The notes: generated by a model from the sequence alone, not told the origin. Counted from the first letter of the stretch, positions 8,889-17,896 are shown. The stretch is 64,000 nucleotides of DNA from JAAYPI01 sp963668615 (GCA_963668615.2 CAXXCL010000004.1:62001-126000), one strand, 5' to 3'. Numbers and translations: made by a program.

Positions 8889-9602
8889 ATGAAGAAATCC
8901 GTTTTGCTATTTATTATTCTGTTTTTTATAGATATTGCAGCTTCTGCTCAACTCGTCAAAAGTCGAATTGGAGGAAACTCCCAACATCAACTATCTGTCT
9001 CAGCCGGAGTTAACTATCCTTCGTTTGACATTAATAGAAATATTGGACCAACCATAGGACTTTCTTACACTTATTTTTTTATACCCCAATTGGGGGCACG
9101 AGTGATAGGTAACTATCATTATTTTGATGGTACAACAAATACTATTCCTTACTACTCTCACAATGCAGAATTAGGAATAGAAGGCGTTTACAATTTTTTC
9201 AACAACCAATCAAGAAGAAAAGAAAATTCCGGATTGTCGCTTCTTCCAAGCCAAGCATACCTATTTTTAGGTTTCGGGGGGTTGTTTTGTGTTCCTCATG
9301 TAGGCAAGTTCTATATAAATAATATCCCTACATTAACTATCCCGATAGGCATTGGCACACAACACGAAATATCAAAAAACTGGAACATCGGATTAGAGTT
9401 CGCTTGGCATCTGACGTTAATCGATAATTTGGACAACAAAATCATTGATGGGTCATCTTTGGATAGCTATCCTACTTTATGCTTAACTGCCACTTACAAA
9501 ATTCCAAAATTTGGTAATACAAGTAGCAGAAGCAAACAATTCCAACACCGTAAGAAACAAAAATGCGACCCTCGCAAAGGTTGTGCGGTCGCATTTGATT
9601 GA
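8889..9602 (+). CDS. Small outer-membrane beta-barrel protein, unknown function
   Basis: The open frame extends back to a TTG at 8856, but the ATG at 8889 is the likely start because it begins a clean signal peptide (MKKSVLLFIILFFIDIAASA, cleavage before QL). The mature part of about 215 residues alternates aromatic and small residues in strands such as LSVSAGVNYPSFDI and LGARVIGNYHYF, typical of 8-10-stranded OmpA/OmpW-like barrels. No catalytic motif is seen. The last 16 codons read through a strong hairpin (9561-9596) and give a basic, cysteine-containing tail (KCDPRKGCAVAFD) unlike a usual barrel C-terminus, so the native stop may once have been earlier. Confidence 0.7.
   Translation: MKKSVLLFIILFFIDIAASAQLVKSRIGGNSQHQLSVSAGVNYPSFDINRNIGPTIGLSYTYFFIPQLGARVIGNYHYFDGTTNTIPYYSHNAELGIEGVYNFFNNQSRRKENSGLSLLPSQAYLFLGFGGLFCVPHVGKFYINNIPTLTIPIGIGTQHEISKNWNIGLEFAWHLTLIDNLDNKIIDGSSLDSYPTLCLTATYKIPKFGNTSSRSKQFQHRKKQKCDPRKGCAVAFD
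9561..9596 (+). terminator. Hairpin overlapping the 3' end of the barrel gene
   Basis: AAATGCGACC (9561-9570) and GGTCGCATTT (9587-9596) are perfect 10-bp complements around a 16-base loop. The arms lie inside the reading frame. No long T tract follows, so it may be a weak terminator, or a structured repeat that was incorporated into the gene end. Confidence 0.5.
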
Positions 9603-9617
9603 TTTTCGAAAAAATTC

Positions 9618-10055
9618 TTAAGGAGTTTTTGTTAAAAATATATCTACCTTCAGAGGAACGAGAAGACCTGTGGTATATGTTTCAAAAGTCAATTCATTCT
9701 CGGTAATTTTTGTTATTGTACCATTCTTTTCTATCCCCCAAGAATAAGAAGCAAATATAGGGCAATCAAGAGTCATCTGATTACCATTTCTACTCCACGT
9801 ACCGGAGACCGTATTTACGGGGTCATTGCATTTTATCAAAGCCTCACAAATCGAATCGGCTTTCAAATCAATCCAAGAACCGCTATCACAAGCATTTTGG
9901 AGATTATAAATACTGCTACCGGCAAGGGTATAATCTTGAATATACCATTTTCCTTGCAAATAAGCTTGACAATCGACACATTCGCCGGGCTCTTTCGACG
10001 TACAAGAGCAAAGTACCAACAGTAAAGAAAAGAAAAAGAAAATAGTTTTTTTCAT
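9618..10055 (-). CDS. Lipocalin-like lipoprotein
   Basis: A 145-residue predicted lipoprotein. The signal peptide MKKTIFFFFSLLLVLCSC ends in a lipobox (LCSC), with the lipidated Cys at about 18. The mature part has the pattern LQGKWYIQDYTLAG...ISGTWSRNGNQMTLDC...ITKITENELTFETYT, typical of lipocalin-like domains in Bacteroidota, here with VSGTWSRN in place of ISGTW. Several cysteines (GECVDCQAYL, NACDSG, IKCND, LDCPIF) could form disulfides in the periplasm. It converges on the barrel gene. The ligand is unknown. Confidence 0.65.
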   Translation of the reverse strand: MKKTIFFFFSLLLVLCSCTSKEPGECVDCQAYLQGKWYIQDYTLAGSSIYNLQNACDSGSWIDLKADSICEALIKCNDPVNTVSGTWSRNGNQMTLDCPIFASYSWGIEKNGTITKITENELTFETYTTGLLVPLKVDIFLTKTP

Positions 10056-10088
10056 AAGGTCAAGATTTTGGTAAAACTTAGGAAAAGA

Positions 10089-10994
10089 TTACCCCCAAAG
10101 ATTCTCAGGATATATTCCTTTATGTATCAGCTGATTTAATCGGAGCAAAACATTAGATTTATCGTCTGCATAGGTTACACCAAACCATTTGGAAGGTGTG
10201 TCTAACACGGTTACTTTGGCCATATTATTTTTAATCAAATAATCGACCATCGTAGGAATATAAAATTCGGCTTTCATACTTTTTTCATTTACCTTCAAAA
10301 ACTCTTTGAAATATTCTTCGGAATATTCAAAATAATCGGGCGTAAATCCCCACATATTCATAGAGACAGGCGTTTCAGGCTTCACGACTTCTTCTTGTCC
10401 CAATTCATTAACATTGATGATTCTACCATTTACACTTTCTATTTTGGTATACTCAACAATGGAAATCAATTGATTCTCCGGATTTTTTTTACAAACACCC
10501 CTTGATACCGAACCACTTTCCGACAAAGTATTTTTTACCGGAAAACTAACCATACAATACTCGCCTTTTTTACCTTCCATTGTTTTCAAGTGATTACTCA
10601 ATATTTCAAAAGATTCTTTTCCATAAAAATCATCCCCGTTAATCACAGCAAAAGGTTCTTTTACCACATTCTTTCCCATCAAAATAGCATGATTGGTCCC
10701 CCAAGGCTTTACTCTCTCCGGATTTACCTGGAAACCTTCCGGCAACATATCCAGTTCTTGGTAAACAACCTCTACAGGAATTTTGTTGGCAAATTTTGAG
10801 ATTACAATTTCACGAAAATCCTTGGCAAAAGCTTTTCGAACGACAAAAACAACTCGTCCAAATCCCGCACGTATTGCATCGTAAATAGAATAATCAATAA
10901 TTGTTTCCCCATTCGGTCCAAGACCGTCCATTTGTTTCAATCCCCCATAACGACTTCCCATTCCGGCAGCCATCACATATAAAGTTGGTTTCAT
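10089..10994 (-). CDS. Sugar-phosphate nucleotidyltransferase family protein
   Basis: A 301-residue GT-A-fold nucleotidyltransferase of the NTP_transferase type. The N-terminal activation loop is AAGMGSRYGGLKQMDGLGPNGETIIDYSI (G-x-G-x-R and K-x-x motif), and the metal-binding aspartates are in INGDDFYGKESF. It should join a sugar (or similar) phosphate to an NTP to make an NDP-sugar. Substrate and nucleotide are not readable; related Bacteroidota proteins are annotated simply as nucleotidyltransferases. It follows the DPP-like gene on the same strand and may feed the surface-polysaccharide genes nearby (inference). Confidence 0.8.
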   Translation of the reverse strand: MKPTLYVMAAGMGSRYGGLKQMDGLGPNGETIIDYSIYDAIRAGFGRVVFVVRKAFAKDFREIVISKFANKIPVEVVYQELDMLPEGFQVNPERVKPWGTNHAILMGKNVVKEPFAVINGDDFYGKESFEILSNHLKTMEGKKGEYCMVSFPVKNTLSESGSVSRGVCKKNPENQLISIVEYTKIESVNGRIINVNELGQEEVVKPETPVSMNMWGFTPDYFEYSEEYFKEFLKVNEKSMKAEFYIPTMVDYLIKNNMAKVTVLDTPSKWFGVTYADDKSNVLLRLNQLIHKGIYPENLWG

Positions 10995-11081
10995 TTGTTT
11001 GTATATTTTTAATTATATGTTATAGTAAAGAAATCATCTGTCAAAGATATTAAAAAAAAGACTACTGCCTTATTCTGCCAC

Positions 11082-13184
11082 CTATTTTTTGGCTAAGAAA
11101 TTCATAATCCTTTGAATTAAATGCATTTGCGTCTTTTCTGAAGAAAAAGTACCGTTGTCATTGGTGTAAATCTGCATCTCAAATTGAACATTGGCTTCAA
11201 CTAATTTTTCAGAAAGAGAAAAAGTGTTTTGCAAATGCACATTTTCATCAGCCGTGGCTTGTATGAGTAATAAATTTCCCTTTATCTGATTTGCCATTGA
11301 CAACAAAGACGTTTGTTCATAGCCTACAAAATTCTGTTCCGGTTTACGCATAAAGCGTTCGACATAAGCTGTATTGTAAAAGGAATAATCGGTAACTGGA
11401 GAAACAGCAACAGCGGATTTGATTATACCTTCTTTATCTGTCAAAGTAGTAACAGCCACATTACCACCAAAATCCGCACCAATAATAGAAACCTTTTGTG
11501 GATTAACAAATCCTTGTTCTACAAAATATGTAGCTGTTTGTATTTGATCTTGAGCTTCTAATCTTCCCATTTGCTCAAAAATACATTTTTTAAATTCCGC
11601 TCCTTTACCTTGTGTACCCCTCGTGTTAACAGAAGCGACAATATAACCTTCATTTGCCAAAGGAATAGAAAAATCTTCACTCCAAAAATTATCGGCATCA
11701 CCCACAAACAAAACCAACGGGTACTTTTTTGTATTATCAAACGACAATGGTTTAACAACCCAGCCTTGCAACAAAATATTTTGTGCAGAAGTAAACGAAA
11801 ATAGTTCTTTTTGAGGTAAAGTAGACTTTTCAGTTGCTTTAGATAACATATTTAATGACCGGATAACTTTGCCTTTTTTATTGCAAATTGTATAAACAGG
11901 CTGTCGTTTTACAGTGCTATTTTCATGAGAAATATAGTTGTATTTGGAAGAAAAGACGACATCATTGAAGCCTTCTTGGTCAAATAAAATTTGATTTTTA
12001 CCATTCAAACCGACTGCATAAATGCCTCTATTTTGTGCTCCATTTTCTGTTGATTGATAATAAAGCAATTGATTAGCAACATCATAACCATACACTTTGA
12101 TAACGTCAAAATTTCCTTTCGTAAGCTGACGCACCAATATTCCGGTTTTGCTATAAAGGTATAAATGGCTGTAGCCATCTTTTTCACTCACCACCACAAA
12201 ACTTTCATCCGGTAAAAACATAAACGATTTTGCACTTTCGAGCGAAATAAACTGCTTATTAATATCCGTATAAACAATATGAGAAACCAACGAGTTCGGG
12301 TTTGCAAACAATACCTTCAACGTATTTTGTTCACGATTCAAATAAGTAACAGCAATAAGCTCAGGGTTAGTTGACCACTGCAAGGAAACAATGTATTTGT
12401 CTGCTTCATCGGGTAGTTTAACCTCCTTATTCCACTTAAATTGAATGTTATACAAATGTACTGAAGCCGTAGCATTTACCCCACCCGCTTGGGAATATTT
12501 AAACGTTTTACGTTCAGGAGATGTTCCCTTATAGACGTCAAATCCGTACTCGGGAACTGCAATTTGATTATACTTTATATAACTCAACATTTTACTGTCA
12601 GGCGACCATTGAAAAGCTCGTTCAACACCAAATTCCTGCTGATACAACATATCAGCGATGCCATTGGTGATAGAATCCTTTGCACCGTCTGTCGTAACAC
12701 GAACTTCTGTTCCATACTCCAATCGCTTAATAAACAAATCGTTATCACGAGCAAATGCCACCATTTTTCCGTTAGGAGAAAATACAGGTTGCTGTTGAGC
12801 TCCATAATCGGAAAGTTTTTCTATTTTGGAGCGAAGTACATCGTAAATATAAAACTCTCTAGAATAAGTATTTTTAACCATTTTTTCAGAGAAAGGATAA
12901 ACTAAAATTTTAGTTTCATCAGGACTAAAGGAAAATCCTCCAATACTTTCAATGGGCGAATCTTTTAATTGTTCAACATCCAAAATAACAGATTCTTTGC
13001 CTGTTTTATAGTCGGCTTTTAGTAGTTGCTTGCGATTGACAGACACGAAAGCATAATTTTCATCATCATTCATGGAAACCATGCTTGAAAATGGCATAGG
13101 AAGAGCCTTTGGCAAAAGCATTTTTTGTGCAAACGAAACCACAGAAAAAGCGAAACAGAAAAAAAGCAAAATATTCTTTTTCAT
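11082..13184 (-). CDS. DPP-IV-like S9B family protein, predicted catalytically dead
   Basis: A 700-residue exported protein (signal peptide MKKNILLFFCFAFSVVSFA) with an eight-blade DPP-IV propeller and a C-terminal alpha/beta-hydrolase domain. Active dipeptidyl peptidases use Ser in GWSYGG, Asp in the GTADDNVH region and His in the DHG region. Here the Ser position is D571 (SIIGADFGGN), the Asp is retained as D646 (ATADENVH), and the His position is G678 (YTNDNGTFSS). The substrate-amine double-Glu motif is weakened to QQE at 182-184. The frame is open over full length, so the protein is probably expressed as a non-proteolytic binding or regulatory pseudoenzyme. It is followed closely upstream by an MFS gene on the same strand. 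Confidence 0.85.
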   Translation of the reverse strand: MKKNILLFFCFAFSVVSFAQKMLLPKALPMPFSSMVSMNDDENYAFVSVNRKQLLKADYKTGKESVILDVEQLKDSPIESIGGFSFSPDETKILVYPFSEKMVKNTYSREFYIYDVLRSKIEKLSDYGAQQQPVFSPNGKMVAFARDNDLFIKRLEYGTEVRVTTDGAKDSITNGIADMLYQQEFGVERAFQWSPDSKMLSYIKYNQIAVPEYGFDVYKGTSPERKTFKYSQAGGVNATASVHLYNIQFKWNKEVKLPDEADKYIVSLQWSTNPELIAVTYLNREQNTLKVLFANPNSLVSHIVYTDINKQFISLESAKSFMFLPDESFVVVSEKDGYSHLYLYSKTGILVRQLTKGNFDVIKVYGYDVANQLLYYQSTENGAQNRGIYAVGLNGKNQILFDQEGFNDVVFSSKYNYISHENSTVKRQPVYTICNKKGKVIRSLNMLSKATEKSTLPQKELFSFTSAQNILLQGWVVKPLSFDNTKKYPLVLFVGDADNFWSEDFSIPLANEGYIVASVNTRGTQGKGAEFKKCIFEQMGRLEAQDQIQTATYFVEQGFVNPQKVSIIGADFGGNVAVTTLTDKEGIIKSAVAVSPVTDYSFYNTAYVERFMRKPEQNFVGYEQTSLLSMANQIKGNLLLIQATADENVHLQNTFSLSEKLVEANVQFEMQIYTNDNGTFSSEKTQMHLIQRIMNFLAKK

Positions 13185-13196
13185 ATACTATTCTTT

Positions 13197-14390
13197 TTAT
13201 CGTAATTTATGACTACTAAAATATTTTTCGGCAAATAATTTAAACCAAATCAATCCGCCCAAAACAAGGAACAAAGAAATTAAATAACTATCTGAATAAC
13301 TGGATATAGCAGCAATATTCCCGCCGATGAGAGCTCCCAAACCTATGCCTAAATCCCATGTTATAAAGTATGAAGAATTGGCAGTTCCCCTTTGGTTATT
13401 CGGAGCAAGATTAATGAACATCAATTGAAAAGCCGGTCCTATAACTCCATAAGCCAAACCTAAAATAATAGCAGCCATGTAATAACCGTATATATTTTTA
13501 AAAAACACGAATATAAATAACCCTACAATAACCAAACTAGTTCCGGCTAAAATTATTTTTGGAGCATACCCCTTATCCAACAATTTTCCACTTCCGACAC
13601 GAGAACTGAAAATGCCCAATGCCAACAGCATAAAAAACACACCGGCTCCTTTGGTTATTCCAACCTCCATCATACCGTACACAGCAACATAAGTTGTCAG
13701 CAAGCCATAAGCGAAAGTACTGCATAGCAACGATATCGCCAACGGAGTTCCCTTCAACAAGAAAAAACGATCGAACGAAATAGGCTCTTTTTGTACATCT
13801 TTTACTTTATGTTTCTCTAATTTGAGAAAAAATAAACATAAAAAGCCCAATGTTCCCGATAACAAGGCAATGGCAAAAATGGCATCGTAATTATGAAAAA
13901 AATCGTACAATGAAAGCGAAACCGTTGGACCAAACGCCATTGCCAAACTCGACATTACGCCGTAAAATCCGATTCCCTCTCCCCTTCTCGAAGCCGGCAT
14001 AGTATCTATAGCCACAGTGCTGTTAGAAATAGTTACCAAACCATAAAACAGACCATGAAAAGCCCGTACAAGAATAAACGAGAACACCGAACCAACTAAC
14101 AAATATAGTCCAAAGAAAACGACAAAACAAGCATATGCGAAAAGTAATAGTTTATACCTCGAAAAGTTGTCTACCATATAACCGGCAAATGGACGAATAA
14201 TCAATGCCATAACCGAATACACAAATAAAGCAAAACCAATGGTAGACTTATCGGCATCAAATTGTTCCTTCAAAAACATGGGTAAGATAGGCATCAAAAG
14301 AAAAAAGGCAAAAAACATTAAAAAACTACCTGCCAATATGATGATAAAATTTTTGCTCCAAAGCACCTCTTCCGAATCCCTCTTTTTCAT
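13197..14390 (-). CDS. MFS transporter
   Basis: A 397-residue inner-membrane protein with 12 predicted helices. The N-terminal half has the motif-A region GYMVDNFSRYKLL between helices 2 and 3 and PASRRGEGIGFYGV further on, typical of the major facilitator superfamily (YhhS/arabinose-efflux-like group). The substrate is unknown. Its stop lies 12 bases before the ATG of the DPP-like pseudoenzyme gene, so the two are probably one operon (MFS first). A TACCTTTG box is at 14436-14429 and a 7-bp leader hairpin at 14408-14426. Confidence 0.85.
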   Translation of the reverse strand: MKKRDSEEVLWSKNFIIILAGSFLMFFAFFLLMPILPMFLKEQFDADKSTIGFALFVYSVMALIIRPFAGYMVDNFSRYKLLLFAYACFVVFFGLYLLVGSVFSFILVRAFHGLFYGLVTISNSTVAIDTMPASRRGEGIGFYGVMSSLAMAFGPTVSLSLYDFFHNYDAIFAIALLSGTLGFLCLFFLKLEKHKVKDVQKEPISFDRFFLLKGTPLAISLLCSTFAYGLLTTYVAVYGMMEVGITKGAGVFFMLLALGIFSSRVGSGKLLDKGYAPKIILAGTSLVIVGLFIFVFFKNIYGYYMAAIILGLAYGVIGPAFQLMFINLAPNNQRGTANSSYFITWDLGIGLGALIGGNIAAISSYSDSYLISLFLVLGGLIWFKLFAEKYFSSHKLR

Positions 14391-14704
14391 AACAGAATTT
14401 ACAATTTTGCTCCATAAAATGGAGCATACAAAGGTATAAAAGATAGCCTGAATAAAAAACCTTCCCGATATTCAATCGTTCCTTTGAAAAGATTTATTAA
14501 CAAAGAAAGGCTGTCCTTTTGTCAGTTTTTGCCAAAGGGCATTTCCAAAGATATTTTTACCACCATACTTTGCCGAAAAGGCACTAGAAGAGCCCTTGAA
14601 AGGAGATAAAAAATAAAAAATGGCAGAATTGGCATAACATTTGATAAACATAAGCGAAACACTTTCACAAAATTGAATATTAACATATAAAAAAATAAAT
14701 CATC
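14391..14704. other. Divergent intergenic region between MFS and dnaK genes
   Basis: This 314-base stretch has no convincing gene. On the minus strand it contains a TACCTTTG -7 element (14436-14429) for the MFS gene and a TGCTCCA/TGGAGCA hairpin (14408-14426). On the plus side I see no CIRCE element and no exact TAnnTTTG box before dnaK; TAACATTTG at about 14634 is only an approximate match. Confidence 0.4.
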
Positions 14705-16627
14705 ATGGGAAAAATTATCGGAATTGACTTAGGTACCACAAACTCTTGTGTTGCCGTGATGGAAGGAAACGACCCTGTAGTTATAGCAAACAGCGAAGGT
14801 AAACGTACTACTCCATCTATCGTAGCATTTATTGATGGCGGTGAGCGTAAAGTGGGTGACCCTGCAAAACGTCAAGCCATTACAAACCCTAAAAAAACTG
14901 TTTTTTCTATCAAACGTTTTATGGGAGAAACGTTTGCTGAAACTACAAAAGAAATAGAACGTGTACCTTACAACGTAATAAAAGGAGATAACAATACTCC
15001 ACGAGTAGACATTGACGGAAGACTATATACTCCACAAGAAATTTCAGCTATGATTCTTCAAAAAATGAAAAAGACGGCTGAAGATTATCTTGGAAGTGAA
15101 GTAACTGACGCCGTTATTACAGTACCGGCTTATTTTAGCGATGCTCAACGTCAAGCTACGAAAGAAGCAGGAGAAATCGCAGGTCTGAATGTAAAAAGAA
15201 TTGTAAATGAACCTACTGCCGCAGCTTTGGCTTACGGATTGGATAAGGCTCATAAAGATATGAAAATTGCTGTTTTCGACTTGGGTGGAGGTACCTTTGA
15301 TATTTCTATCTTGGAATTGGGAGATGGCGTTTTTGAAGTAAAATCTACCAATGGTGATACTCACTTAGGTGGTGACGACTTCGACCATGTCATTATTAAT
15401 TGGTTGGCAGAAGAGTTTTTGAAAGATGAAGGTATTGACCTACGTAAAGACCCTATGGCTTTGCAACGTTTGAAAGAAGCTGCCGAAAAAGCAAAAATCG
15501 AACTTTCGAGTGCTACTTCAACCGAAATCAACTTGCCATACATCATGCCGGTAAACGGTATTCCAAAACACTTGGTAAAAACATTGAGCCGATCAAAATT
15601 CGAACAATTGGCTGACAAATTAATCCAAGCAACCCTTGAACCTTGTCGTAAGGCAATGCAAGATGCAGGATTAAGCAATTCGGACATTGACGAAGTTATC
15701 CTTGTGGGTGGTTCTACACGTATTCCTGCCATCCAAGAAATTGTAGAAAAAACGTTTGGCAAAGTTCCTAGCAAAGGCGTAAACCCCGATGAAGTAGTTG
15801 CCTTAGGTGCAGCCATTCAAGGTGGTGTATTAACCGGAGAAGTAAAAGACATCTTGTTGTTGGATGTAACCCCACTTTCGTTGGGCATTGAAACAATGGG
15901 AGGTGTAATGACTAAATTGATTGAATCAAACACAACCATTCCGACAAAAAAATCGGAAACCTTTACAACAGCTGCCGACAACCAACCTTCCGTACAAATT
16001 CACGTATTACAAGGCGAACGTCCAATGGCTGCTCAAAACAAATCTATCGGTCAGTTTAACCTTGACGGAATACCGGCAGCTCAACGTGGAGTGCCTCAAA
16101 TTGAAGTAACTTTTGATATTGATGCAAACGGTATTTTGAAAGTATCTGCCAAAGATAAAGCGACCGGAAAAGAACAAAGTATTCGTATTGAAGCATCAAG
16201 CGGTTTAAGTGACGATGAAATCAAACGTATGAAAGCAGAAGCAGAAGCGAATGCCGAAACAGATAAAAAAGAAAAAGAACGTATTGATAAGCTGAACCAA
16301 GCAGATAGTTTAATTTTCCAAACTGAAAAACAATTGAAAGATTTTGGAGACAAATTGCCTGCTGACAAAAAAGCTCCTATTGAGGCTGCTCTTAACAAGT
16401 TGAAAGAAGCTCATAAAGCTCAGGACTTGAATGGAATTGATGCTGCAACCAAAGAATTGAACGATGTATTCCAAGCTGCAAGTCAAGAAATGTACAATGC
16501 TCAAGCACAACAACCGGGTGGTGAACAACCAAACGCTAATGCTCAAGATAACGGAAGTAACAATAACACCACAACTAACGATAATGGTGATACTGTAACC
16601 GATGTTGATTTTGAAGAAGTAAAGTAA
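14705..16627 (+). CDS. dnaK: Molecular chaperone DnaK (Hsp70)
   Basis: A 640-residue Hsp70. The ATPase domain (1-385) has GIDLGTTNSCVAVMEG, VPAYFSDAQRQATKEAGEIAGL, FDLGGGTFDISIL and VGGSTRIPAIQ. The substrate-binding domain starts around DVTPLSLGIETMGG, and a helical lid ends in an Asn/Gln-rich linker and the conserved EVK tail (VTDVDFEEVK). It is full length and intact. It is monocistronic here, with no grpE or dnaJ beside it, and is closed by a strong terminator. It folds and refolds cytoplasmic proteins with DnaJ/GrpE. Confidence 0.98.
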   Translation: MGKIIGIDLGTTNSCVAVMEGNDPVVIANSEGKRTTPSIVAFIDGGERKVGDPAKRQAITNPKKTVFSIKRFMGETFAETTKEIERVPYNVIKGDNNTPRVDIDGRLYTPQEISAMILQKMKKTAEDYLGSEVTDAVITVPAYFSDAQRQATKEAGEIAGLNVKRIVNEPTAAALAYGLDKAHKDMKIAVFDLGGGTFDISILELGDGVFEVKSTNGDTHLGGDDFDHVIINWLAEEFLKDEGIDLRKDPMALQRLKEAAEKAKIELSSATSTEINLPYIMPVNGIPKHLVKTLSRSKFEQLADKLIQATLEPCRKAMQDAGLSNSDIDEVILVGGSTRIPAIQEIVEKTFGKVPSKGVNPDEVVALGAAIQGGVLTGEVKDILLLDVTPLSLGIETMGGVMTKLIESNTTIPTKKSETFTTAADNQPSVQIHVLQGERPMAAQNKSIGQFNLDGIPAAQRGVPQIEVTFDIDANGILKVSAKDKATGKEQSIRIEASSGLSDDEIKRMKAEAEANAETDKKEKERIDKLNQADSLIFQTEKQLKDFGDKLPADKKAPIEAALNKLKEAHKAQDLNGIDAATKELNDVFQAASQEMYNAQAQQPGGEQPNANAQDNGSNNNTTTNDNGDTVTDVDFEEVK

Positions 16628-16643
16628 TCCTTTTCAAAACCAT

Positions 16644-16696
16644 AAGCAACAAAAAACCGCTGTAAGAGATATACTTACAGCGGTTTTTTGTTGCTT
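16644..16696 (+). terminator. Strong intrinsic terminator after dnaK
   Basis: Perfect 23-bp arms (16644-16666 and 16674-16696) around a 7-base loop, with a core AAACCGCTGTAAG / CTTACAGCGGTTT and a T run inside the right arm. The core is shared with hairpins at 17831, 25594 and 28403. Confidence 0.9.
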
Positions 16697-16750
16697 ATTT
16701 TATCTCCATTTCTCTGTATTTATTTTACTCATCAAAAGAAATGGCTCATA

Positions 16751-16784
16751 TTTTTTGTAGTTATTAAAATAGTTATTATATTTG
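16751..16784 (+). promoter_or_regulatory. Promoter of the PerR-like gene
   Basis: A -33 element TTTTTTG (16751-16757), a 19-base spacer and a -7 element TATATTTG (16777-16784) match the Bacteroidota sigma-factor consensus very well. Initiation is expected near 16791. Fur/PerR-type operators overlap and follow the -7 box. Confidence 0.65.
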
Positions 16785-16813
16785 CAATAATTATCAGTTT
16801 GTAATAATTACAA
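16782..16813. promoter_or_regulatory. Tandem PerR-box-like operators
   Basis: TTGTAATAATTACAA at 16799-16813 is a perfect 7-1-7 palindrome of the PerR-box type (Bacillus consensus TTATAATnATTATAA). A second, imperfect copy, TTGCAATAATTATCA, lies at 16782-16796, 17 bases upstream and overlapping the -7 box. Placement just before the regulator gene suggests autoregulation. Confidence 0.65.
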
Positions 16814-16833
16814 TTTTGAATTGAGAACATTTA

Positions 16834-17238
16834 ATGAAAGAAACTTATAATAAATTGACATCATTGAACATTAAGCCTTCCGTACAACGGATTGCAATAA
16901 TGAATTACTTGTTGACACATCGCACCCATCCGTCTGCTGAGGTTGTGTATGGCGATATGCACGAGATAATGCCAACTCTATCAAAAACAACGGTATATAA
17001 TACGTTGAAACTCTTGGCTGAACATGGAGCAGCCTTGATGCTGACCATTGATGAAAACAGGGTTTGTTTTGACGGAGACACCTCCCCTCATGCCCATTTT
17101 TTATGCAGCAAATGTGGAAAGATATATGATTTACCCATACCGAAAACAATAGAAAATGGTATAGAGGTAGAAATTGACGGTCACATTATAACTGAAACAC
17201 ACTATTATTACAAGGGCATTTGCAAAAATTGCCAATAG
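16834..17238 (+). CDS. perR: PerR-like Fur-family transcriptional regulator
   Basis: A 134-residue Fur-family protein. The N-terminal winged helix (about 8-80) contains the recognition segment MPTLSKTTVYNTLKLLAEHG. The metal/dimerisation domain has HAHFLCSKCGKIYDL and ends in a second CxxC (CKNCQ), forming the four-Cys structural zinc site. Adjacency to reverse rubrerythrin and tandem PerR-type palindromes in its own promoter favour a peroxide-sensing PerR role over iron-sensing Fur. The gene is probably co-transcribed with rubrerythrin, 37 bases downstream. Confidence 0.8.
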   Translation: MKETYNKLTSLNIKPSVQRIAIMNYLLTHRTHPSAEVVYGDMHEIMPTLSKTTVYNTLKLLAEHGAALMLTIDENRVCFDGDTSPHAHFLCSKCGKIYDLPIPKTIENGIEVEIDGHIITETHYYYKGICKNCQ

Positions 17239-17275
17239 AATTAAGTATATATCAATAATTAAAAAACAAAAGAAA

Positions 17276-17824
17276 ATGAAAAGATTTAGATGTTCGGTTT
17301 GTGGTTATATCCACGAAGGAGACTCTGCTCCGGAAAGTTGTCCATTATGTAAAGCACCTGCCAGTAAATTCACAGAAGTTGTCGAATCTTCAGAAAAACT
17401 TACTTTTGCTGATGAGCACGTAATTGGCATAGCTAAGGGATGCGACGAAGAAATGATTAAAGATTTAAATAACCATTTCATGGGCGAATGTACTGAAGTG
17501 GGTATGTATTTGGCAATGAGCCGTCAGGCTGACCGTGAAGGATACCCTGAAGTTGCTGAAGCTTTTAAAAGATACGCGTGGGAAGAAGCGGAACATGCTT
17601 CGAGATTTGCAGAATTACTTGGCGATGTTGTTTGGGATACCAAAACCAATTTGCAAAAACGTAAAAATGCGGAACAAGGTGCATGCGAAGATAAAAAACG
17701 TATAGCTACACGTGCCAAACAACTTAATTTGGATGCCATTCATGATACGGTGCATGAAATGTGCAAAGACGAAGCCCGCCATGGTAAAGGCTTTGAAGGT
17801 TTGTATAACAGATATTTCAAATAA
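17276..17824 (+). CDS. rbr: Reverse rubrerythrin (rubredoxin domain first)
   Basis: A 182-residue non-haem di-iron peroxidase. The rubredoxin-type iron site is at the N-terminus (C6-x2-C9 and CPLC), and the ferritin-like domain follows (MGECTEVGMYLAMSRQADREG, YAWEEAEHASRF, CKDEARHGKGFEGL), the reverse order of classical rubrerythrin. Such enzymes reduce H2O2 and protect anaerobes. The PerR-like gene directly upstream suggests peroxide induction. It ends just before a bidirectional terminator. Confidence 0.9.
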   Translation: MKRFRCSVCGYIHEGDSAPESCPLCKAPASKFTEVVESSEKLTFADEHVIGIAKGCDEEMIKDLNNHFMGECTEVGMYLAMSRQADREGYPEVAEAFKRYAWEEAEHASRFAELLGDVVWDTKTNLQKRKNAEQGACEDKKRIATRAKQLNLDAIHDTVHEMCKDEARHGKGFEGLYNRYFK

Positions 17825-17830
17825 AAAAGT

Positions 17831-17863
17831 AAACCGCTGTAAGTATTTTTCTTACAGCGGTTT
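17831..17863. terminator. Bidirectional terminator between rbr and queF
   Basis: AAACCGCTGTAAG (17831-17843) and CTTACAGCGGTTT (17851-17863) are perfect 13-bp arms around a 7-base loop, between two converging genes. The core is the same as in the dnaK terminator. Confidence 0.85.
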
Positions 17864-17896
17864 ATTATTATTTTCTATCCATTGATAGTATATCAA

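Noticed and set aside
14440..14704. CIRCE or heat-shock operator before dnaK
   Set aside because: No TTAGCACTC/GAGTGCTAA pair is present; regulation must be by another mechanism.
15361..15816. 151-codon minus-strand frame inside dnaK
   Set aside because: It is an antisense shadow of a highly conserved gene.
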